From: Blastobasis lacticolella
Taxonomy: Eukaryota > Arthropoda > Insecta > Lepidoptera > Blastobasidae
DNA length: 64,000 nucleotides
Direction of reading: 5' to 3'
Assembly: GCA_905147135.1 (NCBI GenBank)
Contig: LR990051.1
Coordinates: forward strand, 1,555,001 to 1,619,000
Shown here piece after piece: positions 12,659 to 23,200 of this stretch. The notes below the pieces were generated by a model. That model made no database searches. It was not told the origin of the DNA and saw only the letters and a list, made by a program, of their open reading frames with translations. Made by a program: the position numbers and the translations under genes. How positions within the stretch are numbered: the first letter of the stretch is position 1; every line of letters begins with the position of its first letter.

Positions 12659-13429
12659 TATTATATAAAAAAAAGAATACAGGCCGCCATACCGCTAACC
12701 GATAACCGGAAAGGTTCTCAAGGTGCGACTTTGTAGGTATGTACCGGCTTTATAGCATACGAGAAAATCCGAAAATCGTGAATTAATTGAAAATCCTGAC
12801 TATTATGTATTTAATTTGATGATTTATCATTGCCAAATTCGGGTTGTTTGTACGGGATTTCTCTATGAGTAGCACTTATCAATGCTGGTGGATTTAACCC
12901 TTTTCTAACGAGCGCTATTTCGCTCTATCCTCGTATTGTGGACTACATATTCAAACTAAGGTTGCCATTACCCGAAAATAGTAACTACGGGTCAGTTTGG
13001 CACATTAGTAGAGGGTATAACTATAATCTCCACACTTGGTATTCGCAGTTTAGAAAATACTCTTCAGAAAATTCTACTGTGCATTTTCTTCTGAGTACCT
13101 AAAGTCCTAACTTAGCCTTAAATAAGTAAATAATGGATTTGAGGCCCAGGGCACAGGAGCACGGTGAGCATAGTATTGGTGACGGGTGTACACCATAGGT
13201 CTTTCCGAAGCCACGGCACTTAGACAGGTCCGCAGTTTTACGCATAGATTTTAGTGACAGTCAGTGCCAACCGTTTTGTGTAGATCATCGCTCCAACTAG
13301 TCGTCCCAAACCTCGTTGGCCTAGTCATGGTTACATGGATGTCACGGTCTACACTCAAAAATATTGTTCTCGGTCGAATGACTTAAAAAGAAACACCGCT
13401 CGCTCGCTCCATCGCACGTGGGTCGCCAT
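12659..13429. other. Noncoding, nothing recognised
   Basis: AT-rich unique-looking sequence. I see no gene, clear repeat or inverted repeat here. Confidence 0.5.
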
Positions 13430-13680
13430 TAATATCATCATCACAGCCCATAACAGTCCACTGCAGGACTTCGGGCCTCTCCCACGAAAGGGGAGGTCAT
13501 TGCCATAATCTCCACGCTTGGCAGGCAGGTTGGAGATCGCAGTGCAGTTGATGTAAATCTACCCAGAAAGATGCTGCTGCCCACCTTTCGGATTTGTCCC
13601 TTAGTCGCCTCTTACGACACCCACGGGAAGAGATGGGGTGGTGCTATTCTTTGAGGTGGCGGCACCACACACCACACGCC
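13430..13680 (+). mobile_element. Dispersed 240-bp repeat (family C)
   Basis: Contains the ordered blocks CATAACAGTCCACTGCAGGA, CTCCACGCTTGGCAGG and GGTGGTGCTATTCT. The same order recurs at 27085-27325, 28727-28985 (minus), 49455-49680 (minus) and 57592-57835, usually ending in an ATC/GAT microsatellite on the CACAGCCC side. It is probably a SINE or LINE 3' end; no coding sequence. Confidence 0.6.
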
Positions 13681-14411
13681 ATTACTATAATACGGCCCAT
13701 TTGTATGGATTTGCAAGTGCGTCTAGTGCGTTGGATACAACACTCATACCATAAACCATCCTTACCGCGCAGTGCAGCGTAAGTGCGTGTTGACCGTTAC
13801 ACTTAGGACCATCTCCGGTTTGTAAACGCATCCAGTGGCTAGCTCAAGTTATACTGGTGGAGGGTGGGTTAATGTGTTGTCATGATGTACGACATCCGAT
13901 GTACGATTTCATTTCAGTACATCACACGTGACAGCTACTGCACATGTAACGTAGCCGCACTATAAGTGAGCCGATGATTATGCCGGAAACTCCGAAGCGA
14001 AGTGCAGTTTTAATAGAGAATTAATATTGTTAATATGACGTCGATCGCAATCGCTAGGTTCACCATCAGCCGAAACACGCCCACTGCTGGCCATAGGCCT
14101 CCCCCAGAGATCTCCACAAAAACTGGTTCTGTGCCTTCCGCATGTTACCAGTACCTGCGATCTGTACCAAGCGTCGCTCCACCTTGTGGGGCGGCCCTAC
14201 CCACGCAGCGTTTTCACTAGATTAGGGTAGGTTTAACTTTAATGTAATTAATTTTAAATTATTTATTTTAAGGCACTTTTAGTTTTCTTAGGGTCCTCCG
14301 GCTGCGTGAATCCATAATTCACACAGATCCATGCATTTTTTATAATGGTGAACTCATTTCTTTAATAAAAACCTTCCAACTAACCTTGTACAGTCAGCTG
14401 CAGAGAAAACA
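13681..14411. other. Noncoding, nothing recognised
   Basis: No exon with convincing borders and no full repeat is seen. A short open frame at 14035-14220 shows no recognisable features. Confidence 0.45.
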
Positions 14412-14565
14412 GGGTCCCTATTTTTTAAAACCACTCGCTTCCATGCGAGCGCTCGCATGCGCTACCTCTCCCTTTCACACTCGTGATAAGTTGCTAGAGA
14501 TAGAAAGACAAGCATTAGAAGTGCGAACACTCGAGTGGATGCAAGCGGTTTCAAAAATAGGGCCC
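14412..14565. mobile_element. MITE with GGGCCCTATTTT termini, second copy
   Basis: Left end GGGTCCCTATTTTTTAAAAC, right end GGTTTCAAAAATAGGGCCC, with further pairing of CACTCGCTTCCATGCGAG against the right arm. Same family as 931-1069 but diverged, so an independent insertion. Confidence 0.7.
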
Positions 14566-14734
14566 CTGACCCCTATCATACATTTAATGTATGCTAAGGG
14601 ACAATTCACTTTGCAGCTGTCTGTACTACAGTTACAGCAATTCAGAATTAAACCTATTCATTTGACCCAAGGCTACCGCCAAAACAACCAAATAGTTCCC
14701 TCGCCGCAGCCAATCAGAGCGCCGCTTGGCTTGG

Positions 14735-15410
14735 CGCCAACGCGGGCAGATGCGGATCGCGGAGATACCGCCACTCGGTCTGTCACCGGCGGGCGGCGGG
14801 TAATGCACCGGTAGGGTAGTTTTGTAAACTTTTTTAGGTTGTTTAACCTTTACGATTAATTGAGAGTTTCGATGGAGTAGTGGTTAAGGTCGCCAATGCG
14901 GACGGCAGATGTGGATTGCGGAGATATCGCCACTCGGTGCATTACCTGTCACCGGCGAGCGACGGGTAATGCATCGGCAGGGTAGTTTTGTAAACTTGTT
15001 TAGGTTGTTTAACCTTTCCGATTGATTGAGAGTTTCGGTGGAGTAGTGGTTAAGGTCGCCAATGCGGACGGCAGATGCGGATTGCGGAGATATCGCCACT
15101 CGGTGCATTACCTGTCACCGGCGGGCGACGGGTAATGCATCGGCCGGGTAGTTATGTAAACTTGTTTAGGTTGTTTAACCTTTCCGATTGATTGAGAGTA
15201 TTTAAGAGTTTCGGTGGAATAGCGGTTATGGTCGCCAATGCGGACGGCAGATGTGGATCTCGGAGATACCGCCACTCGGTCTGTCACCGGCGGGTGATGC
15301 ACCGGTAGGGTAGTTTTGTTATCTTGTTTAGGTTATTTTATCTTGCCGATTTATTGAGATGGTTTCGGTGGCCTAGTTACCTTAACCGACTCATAAGCGA
15401 GAGGTAATGG
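14735..15410. repeat. Four-unit satellite made of SINE heads
   Basis: Four direct units begin at the repeated CGCCAA(T/C)GCGG at 14735, 14891, 15057 and 15233 (spacings 156, 166 and 176). Each contains GATATCGCCACTCGG, TGTCACCGGCG, GGGTAGTTTTGTAA and a tRNA A-box-like GTGGAGTAGTGGTTAAGG. Units differ by small indels, including a 10-base insertion in the third. The last unit runs into a more complete SINE at 15361. Confidence 0.8.
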
Positions 15411-15665
15411 GTTCAAATCCCACTCGCCATGTACCAATGACTCTTTTCTGAGTTATGTACATTAGATGAATACGAACCGATGCTCTTACGGTGAGGAAAA
15501 ACATCGCGATAAAACCTTCCCATTGGCGACTGATTGTGGAACCATGATTTAATCCCCTGGTAGCAGGATTATGGAGATCAGCGATGGCAGTCGCTCTACC
15601 TGATCTGCCAAATCCTAGATCATGCTCGTACACAAGAGCACAACCGCGACATTAACGCTAAGATT
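15361..15665 (+). mobile_element. tRNA-derived SINE (family B)
   Basis: Head with A box GGTGGCCTAGTTACC and B box GGGTTCAAATCCC, then the family body (CCAATGACTCTTTTCTGAG, GATGCTCTTACGGTGAGG) and the tail CACAACCGCGACATTAACGC. Nearly full length and in the same orientation as the satellite that precedes it. Confidence 0.7.
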
Positions 15666-15877
15666 ATTTTTAACCTTTCCGATTGATGTTGGAAAACCTT
15701 CGACAATGTTTACATACCTATACCTACTCAAATATTTCCCAAACTACTGCACCGGTATTAATGAAACAAAGCTTAGAAAATCTCGATTAAACTGGTTTTC
15801 AAATATTTCATTCGATGCGGTTTAGAAAACCGAAAAACTTTTTATTGTTTTTGGACATACCAAATACACGATTAAAA

Positions 15878-16046
15878 ATAATCATCTTGTCGTTAATGTC
15901 CCGGTTGTGCTCTCGCACACGAGGGCCCGGGGTCCGCCTTGACCATGATCCAGGATTTGGCAGGTCAGGTAATTACAGTGGAGCGACTGCCATCTGACCT
16001 CCATGACCCTTCCACCAGGGGAACCTGACCAGATTGGGTCATATAC
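15878..16046 (-). mobile_element. SINE tail half (family B)
   Basis: Minus-strand copy of the family tail, beginning on the plus strand with ATCATCTTGTCGTTAATGTC and continuing CGAGGGCCCGGGGTCCGCC to CCTGACCAGATTGGGTCAT. The head is absent. Confidence 0.65.
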
Positions 16047-18713
16047 CAAATACACCATTAATTGAAGTTATTTTTACAGCAACCCGTCCCGGATTCGCAC
16101 TACACGTGTAGTAACCTTAACAAATTATACCTACACCTAAACCTTTCTCATGAATCACTCTATCTATTGGCAAAATCCGGATGAAAATCCGAACAGACTG
16201 ACAAACACACAATCGCGGCACGACTGGGACTTGGTTTTATAATATAACGTAGTAAAAGTCATTTGCTGCGTTATGTTTTTAGATTATTATGGGTTTTCCC
16301 TTACCTAAAACGCTTGCAATAGGTAGACCAAATAAATACCAAGCTAAAATTGTTAGACAGGAATTTTGTCTAAATTGTGTAGGTTACCTGTAATTCACGA
16401 AAAAGGTAAAACACACGTTATCATAGGTCGTAAGTCGCTTTTTCAAGTAGAGTGCTATTCAACTTTATTGCAGCACACAGAAACGCGAATCTGGCATGGT
16501 GTGTCAAGCAAAAACAAATGACAGACGACGACGTTCTCATTTGTGGCTGGAGAAAACGCCCAATTCTAGATGTCGTGGTGCGAGAATATACGCGACATAA
16601 CTCGCATCGCGAGAGCCTTTATTTTCTTCTCTCAATATAGAGATCATAGAGAAAAAATTTTATCTACAGAAGCAGAGAGAACATACCGAGTTTCAATTCG
16701 AGACAAAATGTCACACATCTCTATAACACACACACACTAATACAAATGCAGGGACGAAACAAGGCAGCCCATCTGCAGATGTTATATTTTGCTACGAATA
16801 TCTACGCGTAACAAACACAAACAAATCTGACTTGTGGGCGTATTTCGCTCTGGATGACATCGTCATTTTAATAAAAACTTGTCCTAATAATTTAATATTG
16901 TCATAATAATAAAAGGTAAGGTGTCTAGTGAATCAAACCCACGCCTTGATACCGACCATCGTATTTTTGATCTGTCGAACCTACATACCGTGAATCGGCA
17001 GTGCTTGCTTTTGCAAAAACAAGGGTTATAAATTTGACCGGTATCAATTTCTATTTGTTGCCTCATAACTTCTTAACTAAGTGAGTACCTACTTACTTAT
17101 CGTTAGAAGCGTCTTAATTGTCCACAGGTTGGCCTATGTGGTGACTTCACAATAAATTGAATAAAAGACATAGTCATGAAAAAAGTAATGGAAAGGACAG
17201 GTACATTAATATATTAAACAGGCAGCATATTCTTTATTTTCACTAAAAATTCAAATAATGATGGTGCACCAGGACAGAAGGGACTTGCATCAATTTATTA
17301 TCTTGTTCTTCAAAATGTTTACAACACAGCACTTCCAATTTGCAACCCAGACATCACCATGTCCGGTCCATATGAAACCTAGAAAAACAAATAAATGTAA
17401 ATAAACGTAAGAACGCGGTTAATCCATTAAGTTGTTTCATAAATGTCTGTCTGTTCATTTAAAATGTCATTTAGATACATTTTTGGTATCAAACCCTAAC
17501 ACACATAAAATTATGGACCTCTATTTACAAGATTTGAGTATTAAAATTATATTCAATGAATACTAAATTCGACCCTGTTAGCATCAAAATATTATCGTAC
17601 ACACGAAATATTGCTCAATTTGCCAATAATTTCAAATTTGTCTTCAATGGCATGTTGTTTTAAGGTAAAGCATTTCAATTATTGCAAATTCACACTATTA
17701 CGATGCATATTTTTGTCCCAATTTCAAAAATTGATTTCCGATCGCCGCGACCACGAATGTTTACTTACCGATGAAAAGATAATCCAGATGTATTTCCATA
17801 CTGCGCTTTCATATAAATGTGCACTAAATTATACCGTCTTTTAAATGTTTTGATTTTAATTTTATTAGGAAATTATAAAATTTACACCGATGTCTCAAAA
17901 GAAACGTCAGGTCGTTGTTAGCTTGAGCAACATGTTGAACGTTCAAAACATTGCGCGCGTCGTTTTCTTAGAGCTTATTTGAATAGACGAAAAAACGGGA
18001 TAGCTAGATTCATAATCATTGTAGAGTGAGCGAACAGGGAATATTTGTGATTTTTGTTTAGTCTGTTATGTCTGTGATTGAGATGAAAGCCGTTCTCTTA
18101 CGCACACTTATGATAGCCATGCTGGTGCACGACGGAGGCCGCTTTACATCAAGACTTTAGTGAGTCTCCCTAAGCAATTAAAAAGAAGACTTTACATACA
18201 TTAATTGTATGTAAATTTTCTTAGTAAGATATTTTCTTAGTATCGATATAAATTTCGAAGTAAATATTCATTTATTAAGTAGGACAAATACTTATTCAAA
18301 CGTCAATAATATTAAATATTTGTTCTACTCCAGAAGGGAAATTAACTTCTTCTCATATTGCGCGGCTCCGTTTGATTGTAGTTTCATAGATTAGTTTTCC
18401 AAGAAGCCTTATGTCCATAAACCTTGTTTTTCTACCTAGAAATATCTAGCAAACTTACACTCAAAACTGCTGTTATTATTAATAGAGTAGGTAATAACTC
18501 ACTGAAACTAAACTTACTGCTAAATATTATTATTAACTAGCTGGCCCGCCGCGACTTCGTTCGTGTGTTGTTCTAACTGCCAGCGTCATCTATCGGCAAG
18601 TTGAATTACTACTTTGAGTGTGTGTTTAGTAACGCAACTTATCAGCAGAAGGCGCTAATCTTAAATTCCATATCGACCCTGACTGCGTTACGTCGCACGG
18701 TTTTCTTTGGTTT
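16047..18713. other. AT-rich noncoding stretch
   Basis: No gene is supported. A Helitron-type 3' end in inverted orientation (CTAGCTGGCCCGCCGCGACTTCG) lies at about 18538-18561. The rest looks unique. Confidence 0.5.
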
Positions 18714-18729
18714 ACTCTATTACTTATAA
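18714..18729. repeat. Target-site duplication of the SINE at 25676 (left copy)
   Basis: ACTCTATTACTTATAA here is repeated exactly at 25890-25905. The two copies originally flanked a SINE; Ty3-A later inserted at the junction between this copy and the SINE head, pushing them 7 kb apart. Confidence 0.8.
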
Positions 18730-18730
18730 T

Positions 18731-19030
18731 TGTAATAAAACTCCTTTTAGACAATAACAAAAGCTGGTTTATTCCGTATATCAGTTATTCTCTTAAATAT
18801 TCCAGTTTTACACAAAATTCCCTCTCGAAACATCCAAGGCCAAACAAAGACATCCCTCTTTTTTTATCATTCACATTATAAAAGCTAGCGAAGGTATCAC
18901 TTACATACAGCCATCACTTGCGTCAATAAAAATGTTAACAAAACAAAACTATTTACTAAATTGAGCTGGGTACAATTTCAATTGCCTAATAATAATAAAT
19001 TATTTTAGCAGTATTAAATTAGACCTTACA
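18731..19030 (-). repeat. Ty3-A 3' LTR
   Basis: Identical to 25372-25671. In element orientation it starts TGTAAGGTCTAA and ends AGTTTTATTACA. The AATAAA in GGAATAAACCAG, about 40 bases from the end, is the likely poly(A) signal. Confidence 0.95.
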
Positions 19031-19091
19031 CTCGTCCATCCTGACCTCGTGCACGTCCGCGTGCACGAACCCAGGTGGAACCTTACACTCG
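19024..19091 (-). promoter_or_regulatory. LTR-adjacent hairpin module of Ty3-A
   Basis: The 11-mer CCTTACACTCG (plus strand) spans the inner LTR edge at 19024-19034 and is repeated exactly at 19081-19091, 57 bp away. Between them lies a perfect 9-bp stem with a 4-base loop (TCGTGCACG at 19047-19055, CGTGCACGA at 19060-19068) and CCAGGTGGAA. This is where a polypurine tract is expected, but the sequence is not a clean purine run. Ty3-B has the same arrangement at 59015-59085. Confidence 0.75.
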
Positions 19092-19425
19092 GTAACTAAA
19101 ATGTGACAAACCTTATGAATTAGATTAGATTTATTTATTTCCGTAATTGTGTTACAACAAAAATGTGTCTTCATTAAGGAATCGTCAATGTAACTCAATT
19201 TGATTTGAATAATTACTAGGTATGATATAAACAACAATTGAATGACCACAGCAGTGAATTATCTACCTAATTCGCGATAATATTTAGCTAAGATACATCA
19301 TAAATTATCTAGTATTAAACTATAGAATCCTGAAGTTTCTTTTAAAAAAAAACATATTTTACTCTGTAAACTAATCCATTCTCAGATTACTATAAATACC
19401 ATTACATACCATATGCATGACCTTG

Positions 19426-19882
19426 AACGTAAACCCAGCCGTTCTTACGTTTCAGGTGTCCAAAGCCAAATAAAACTTCAATTAATTCATTTGTTGAAAC
19501 GGCATCCTGCTAACCCATCCATTCTAGCAGTTTACCTTTTCAATGTTCACGCCTTTTTGTTGTAATTGGCTAACCCATCCATTCTAGCCAAAACAACTTT
19601 AAATAATTCTTTTGTCGAATCGGCATCCTGCTAACCCATCCATTCTAGCAGTTTACCTTTTCGATGTTCACGCCTTTTTGTTGTAATTGGCTAACCCATC
19701 CATTCTAGCCAAACAACTTCAATTAATTCTTTTTTCGAATCGGCATCCTGCTAACCCATCCATTCTAGCAGTTTACCTTTTCGATGTTCATAAACCTTGG
19801 ACGTAAACCCATCCATTCTTACGTTCCAGGTATTTCAAGCAGAATTAAAAGTTAACTTGCTAATCTATCCATTTTAACAAGT
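19426..19882 (-). repeat. Array of eight stem-loops in the Ty3-A 3' UTR
   Basis: Eight hairpins, each with a 12-base loop that is ACCCATCCATTC on the plus strand or a close variant, at 19426-19451, 19507-19530, 19566-19591, 19628-19651, 19687-19712, 19748-19771, 19799-19826 and 19855-19882. Four different stems occur (AACGTAA, CTGCTA, TTGGCTA, ACTTG), each paired with its own complement. Hairpins 2-6 sit in a tandem repeat of about 120 bp; hairpins 1, 7 and 8 are outside it. Function unknown. Confidence 0.85.
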
Positions 19883-19934
19883 CATGCATTAAGTACATAA
19901 ATCATTATAATATTACACATGTAATGAATTTAAG

Positions 19935-20200
19935 TTTCAAAAGTAAGTAGGTAATTAATAAATAATTTGAGCATCATTGGTCCATAATCATCTAGTATCA
20001 TTCATTAAAAGGTAAACTTTGTATCATTATCGTCAAAGTAAGTAAGTAATTAATAAATAAGTTTGTGCATCATTGGTTCATAATCATCTAGTATCATTTA
20101 TTATAAGGTACACTTTGTATCATTATCGTCATTATCAAAATCACTGTGGTCACTCATCAGTAGGTACATTCTGTATCATTTTCGTCATTATCAGAATCAC
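19935..20200 (-). repeat. Duplicated Gag-Pol 3' end and UTR
   Basis: A block containing GTAATTAATAAATAA, GCATCATTGGT and TTTGTATCATTATCGTC occurs twice (about 19940-20032 and 20036-20131). Its CTTTGTATCATTATCGTCATT portion resembles the last codons of the Gag-Pol frame (20160-20200). The tail of the coding sequence appears to have been copied stepwise into the UTR. Confidence 0.7.
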
Positions 20201-23200
20201 TATTCTGCACTTCTAAGGCGGCTATATGAACCCAGGGCAACATTCTATCGGCTGCAACAACGGTACTGCGTTTATTTTTCTTACATGTTAGTCCCGGAAT
20301 TGCAGATAACTTATAACGATCATTGCCTAAAACGGTATCAATACGGTAGGGTCCTATGTAGATTGGCATAAGTTTGGTACTTTTACCATCATTGTTAAAG
20401 GATACTTTTGTAATTTTAACCAGGTCTCCCTTCTTGTACATACGAGCTGGTACCCTGTTTTTATCGTAACGCTCTTTTTGTTTAATTTGTTCGTGATCTA
20501 TTTTATTTTTAACCTCACGCCTAATCGAAATTATGTCATTATTTTCTTGAGTATCGCGCCTAATTTGGTTCAGTTTAGGGTCTAATTCGGAATTCATATT
20601 CGTACCGAACATTACTTCGGAAGGGGTTCTTCCAGTTGTCTTTTGACAGGTATTATTGATTCCCCACTGTATTACGCCGACTTTTTCATCCCAAACTTTC
20701 TCATCACTGTTAAGGTTCTGTGCCGTTAACGCCGCTAGAACGGTACGGTTGTACCGTTCAACTTGGCCATTGGACCTCGGGCTTGCTACCGCGTTAAGGA
20801 CATGTTTAATTTTTTTATCTGAACAAAACTTTGTAAATAGGTGGGATGTAAAACATGACCCACGGTCACTTATAATACGATCGGGACATCTAAACGTATA
20901 AAAGATGTCTTCCAAAGCTCTGATTACGTTCCTTGTATTAGTGTTCCGCACTGGCTTGATTAAGACGAATTTAGTGAAAGCTTCCACAACGACTAAAAGA
21001 TGAGTATTACCCCTTTTCGATTTGACGAAAGGCCCAAGATGGTCAATATGCAGGGTGTGAAAGGGCACATCCACCTTTTCAATTACATGTAACTGGCCTT
21101 CTTTCCTAGCAGTTACTCCTTTTGCATAAGCGCATTTAACACATGCACTTACATATTTCTTTATGAATTTTGACATGCCAGGAAACCAGTACGATTTTTT
21201 AACCCTCTCTAGCGTCTTCTCAACACCAAAGTGGCCTATGTCATCATGGTTCATCCTACACAATTGCCATCTCGCACCTTTCGGCACAACCCAGCGTATA
21301 TTGGACTTGTCACCGTCAATGTATCTAAATAATTTGTCGTCCTTAATCAAATAGTTACCAGTAATGTGTTTCAAACCCTTCTCGGTGATATTCGAAACGA
21401 GTATACCTTTAATCCTATTTAATTCAGTATCACCGAGCTGCAATGTTTGTAACCAATCGCTACTCGTTATGGACATAACCGTAGGATATTGGTCTAAAAC
21501 GTGTTCCATGCCTGCATCTTGCACCGGGTTACGTGAAAGAGCATCTACATGCGCCATTCTTGATCCTTGCCGATACTCCACGGAACAACTGAATTCCTGA
21601 AGTAGCAGCCACCATCTAGCTACCCGTGGAATAATATCGCGTTTGGAAAAGGTACTACGTAAAGCACTGCAATCAGTTATTATTTTAAAATCTTGGCCTA
21701 AAAGGTATATGCGAAACTTTTTTAAAGAACAAACCACGGCTAATGCTTCTAATTCATACGCATGAAAGTGTTTTTCTTCTGCCGTGGTTTGGCGGCTGTA
21801 AAACGCGACTGGCCGAAGTTCGCCATCAGCTTTGCAGCGCTGCAGCAAAATGCCACCGATCCCAATCTTGCTTGCATCAGTATGAAGCTCCAGCTCGGCA
21901 CTTGGGTCGTAAATGGCTAATATTGGCCGATTTACTAAACTTTTCTTCAGTGTGTTGAACGCATCTTCTTGTTCATTTGACCAGGACCAAACCGCATCCT
22001 TCTTAAGTAGCTTATTCATAGGATGGGCTATTTGTGCAAAATCCTTGACGAACTTTCGAAAATAGCCCGCCAACCCCAGAAACTGTCGTGTAGCATGTAC
22101 ATTAACTGGTCGGGGAAAATCCAAAACACATTGGATCTTTTTCTCACCGGGTCGTATACCCGCGGCACTAATTTCGTAACCTAAGTAGTCTATCCTGTCT
22201 TTTAAAAAATCACATTTGGATAGATTTAGAGTTAAGTTAGCTCGCTCTAGAAGCTGCAACACATTCTCTAGTCTTGTCAAACATTCGGCTACATCTCTAC
22301 CATATATTAACACATCATCGATGTATGCGGTGGCTTCAGTATATCTAGATGACCCCAGAACTTTGTTCATCATCCGTTGGAAGACAGCGGGGGCATTCGC
22401 AAGGCCGAACGGCATACGATTAAACTCGTATTGGCCATCCGGCGTTACGAATGAGGTAAGGGGTCGAGATTTTTCCGATATAGGAACCTGGTAGTACCCC
22501 GATGCTAAATCAAGAGTAATAAAGTAAGCCTGACCAGACAAACGAGCAATTTCGTCCTCTATGACAGGCATCGGGTAGCGTTCCTTCACGGCAAAAGAAT
22601 TCAGGAGCCTATAATCCACGCACATTCTTAATTTTCCGTCCTTTTTGCGGACTAAAATTATTGGGCTCGCATATTCAGATGTCGATTCGCTGACTATACC
22701 AGCCTCGAGCATTTCTGTCACCATCTCCCGAACATGCTCCCGTTCCTTATGCGCTAATCTATACGGGCGATAGACAACGGGTCGACCACTGTTTAACTCG
22801 ATGCTCATCTCTGCGACATCGGTACATCCCAAGTCCTGTAACGTTGTCGCAAAACAATGTTTATATTTTCGCAATAAATTAATAAGTTTCTGCTTATCAA
22901 GTTCACTAATAGATTCATTCACCCGTACATCGGCTTCATTAAAGTCTGAATTTTTACCTTCAATTTCATCTAGTTTTGAAGTTAACACACGATTAACTAC
23001 CCGAAAACGTGATCCACGGCTCAACATTGTACCTGACATTATTTGACAACAAGTTAAAGTTGGGCTTATGGTCACATATGCTACTCCATTTTGAACTCTA
23101 TGCACACCACCATATATGATGAATTGATGTGATGGAATTCCGATAACCTTTCCATTAAGCAAGATACTTCCATCGGCACATGAATCTACAAATACTTTAA

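Noticed and set aside
14386..14814. 142-codon plus-strand frame
   Set aside because: It spans a MITE and the start of the SINE-head satellite, with no domain.
19500..19780. CRISPR array, because of regular short repeats
   Set aside because: The repeats are hairpins with conserved loops inside a eukaryotic retrotransposon UTR; spacers are themselves repeated and there are no cas genes.
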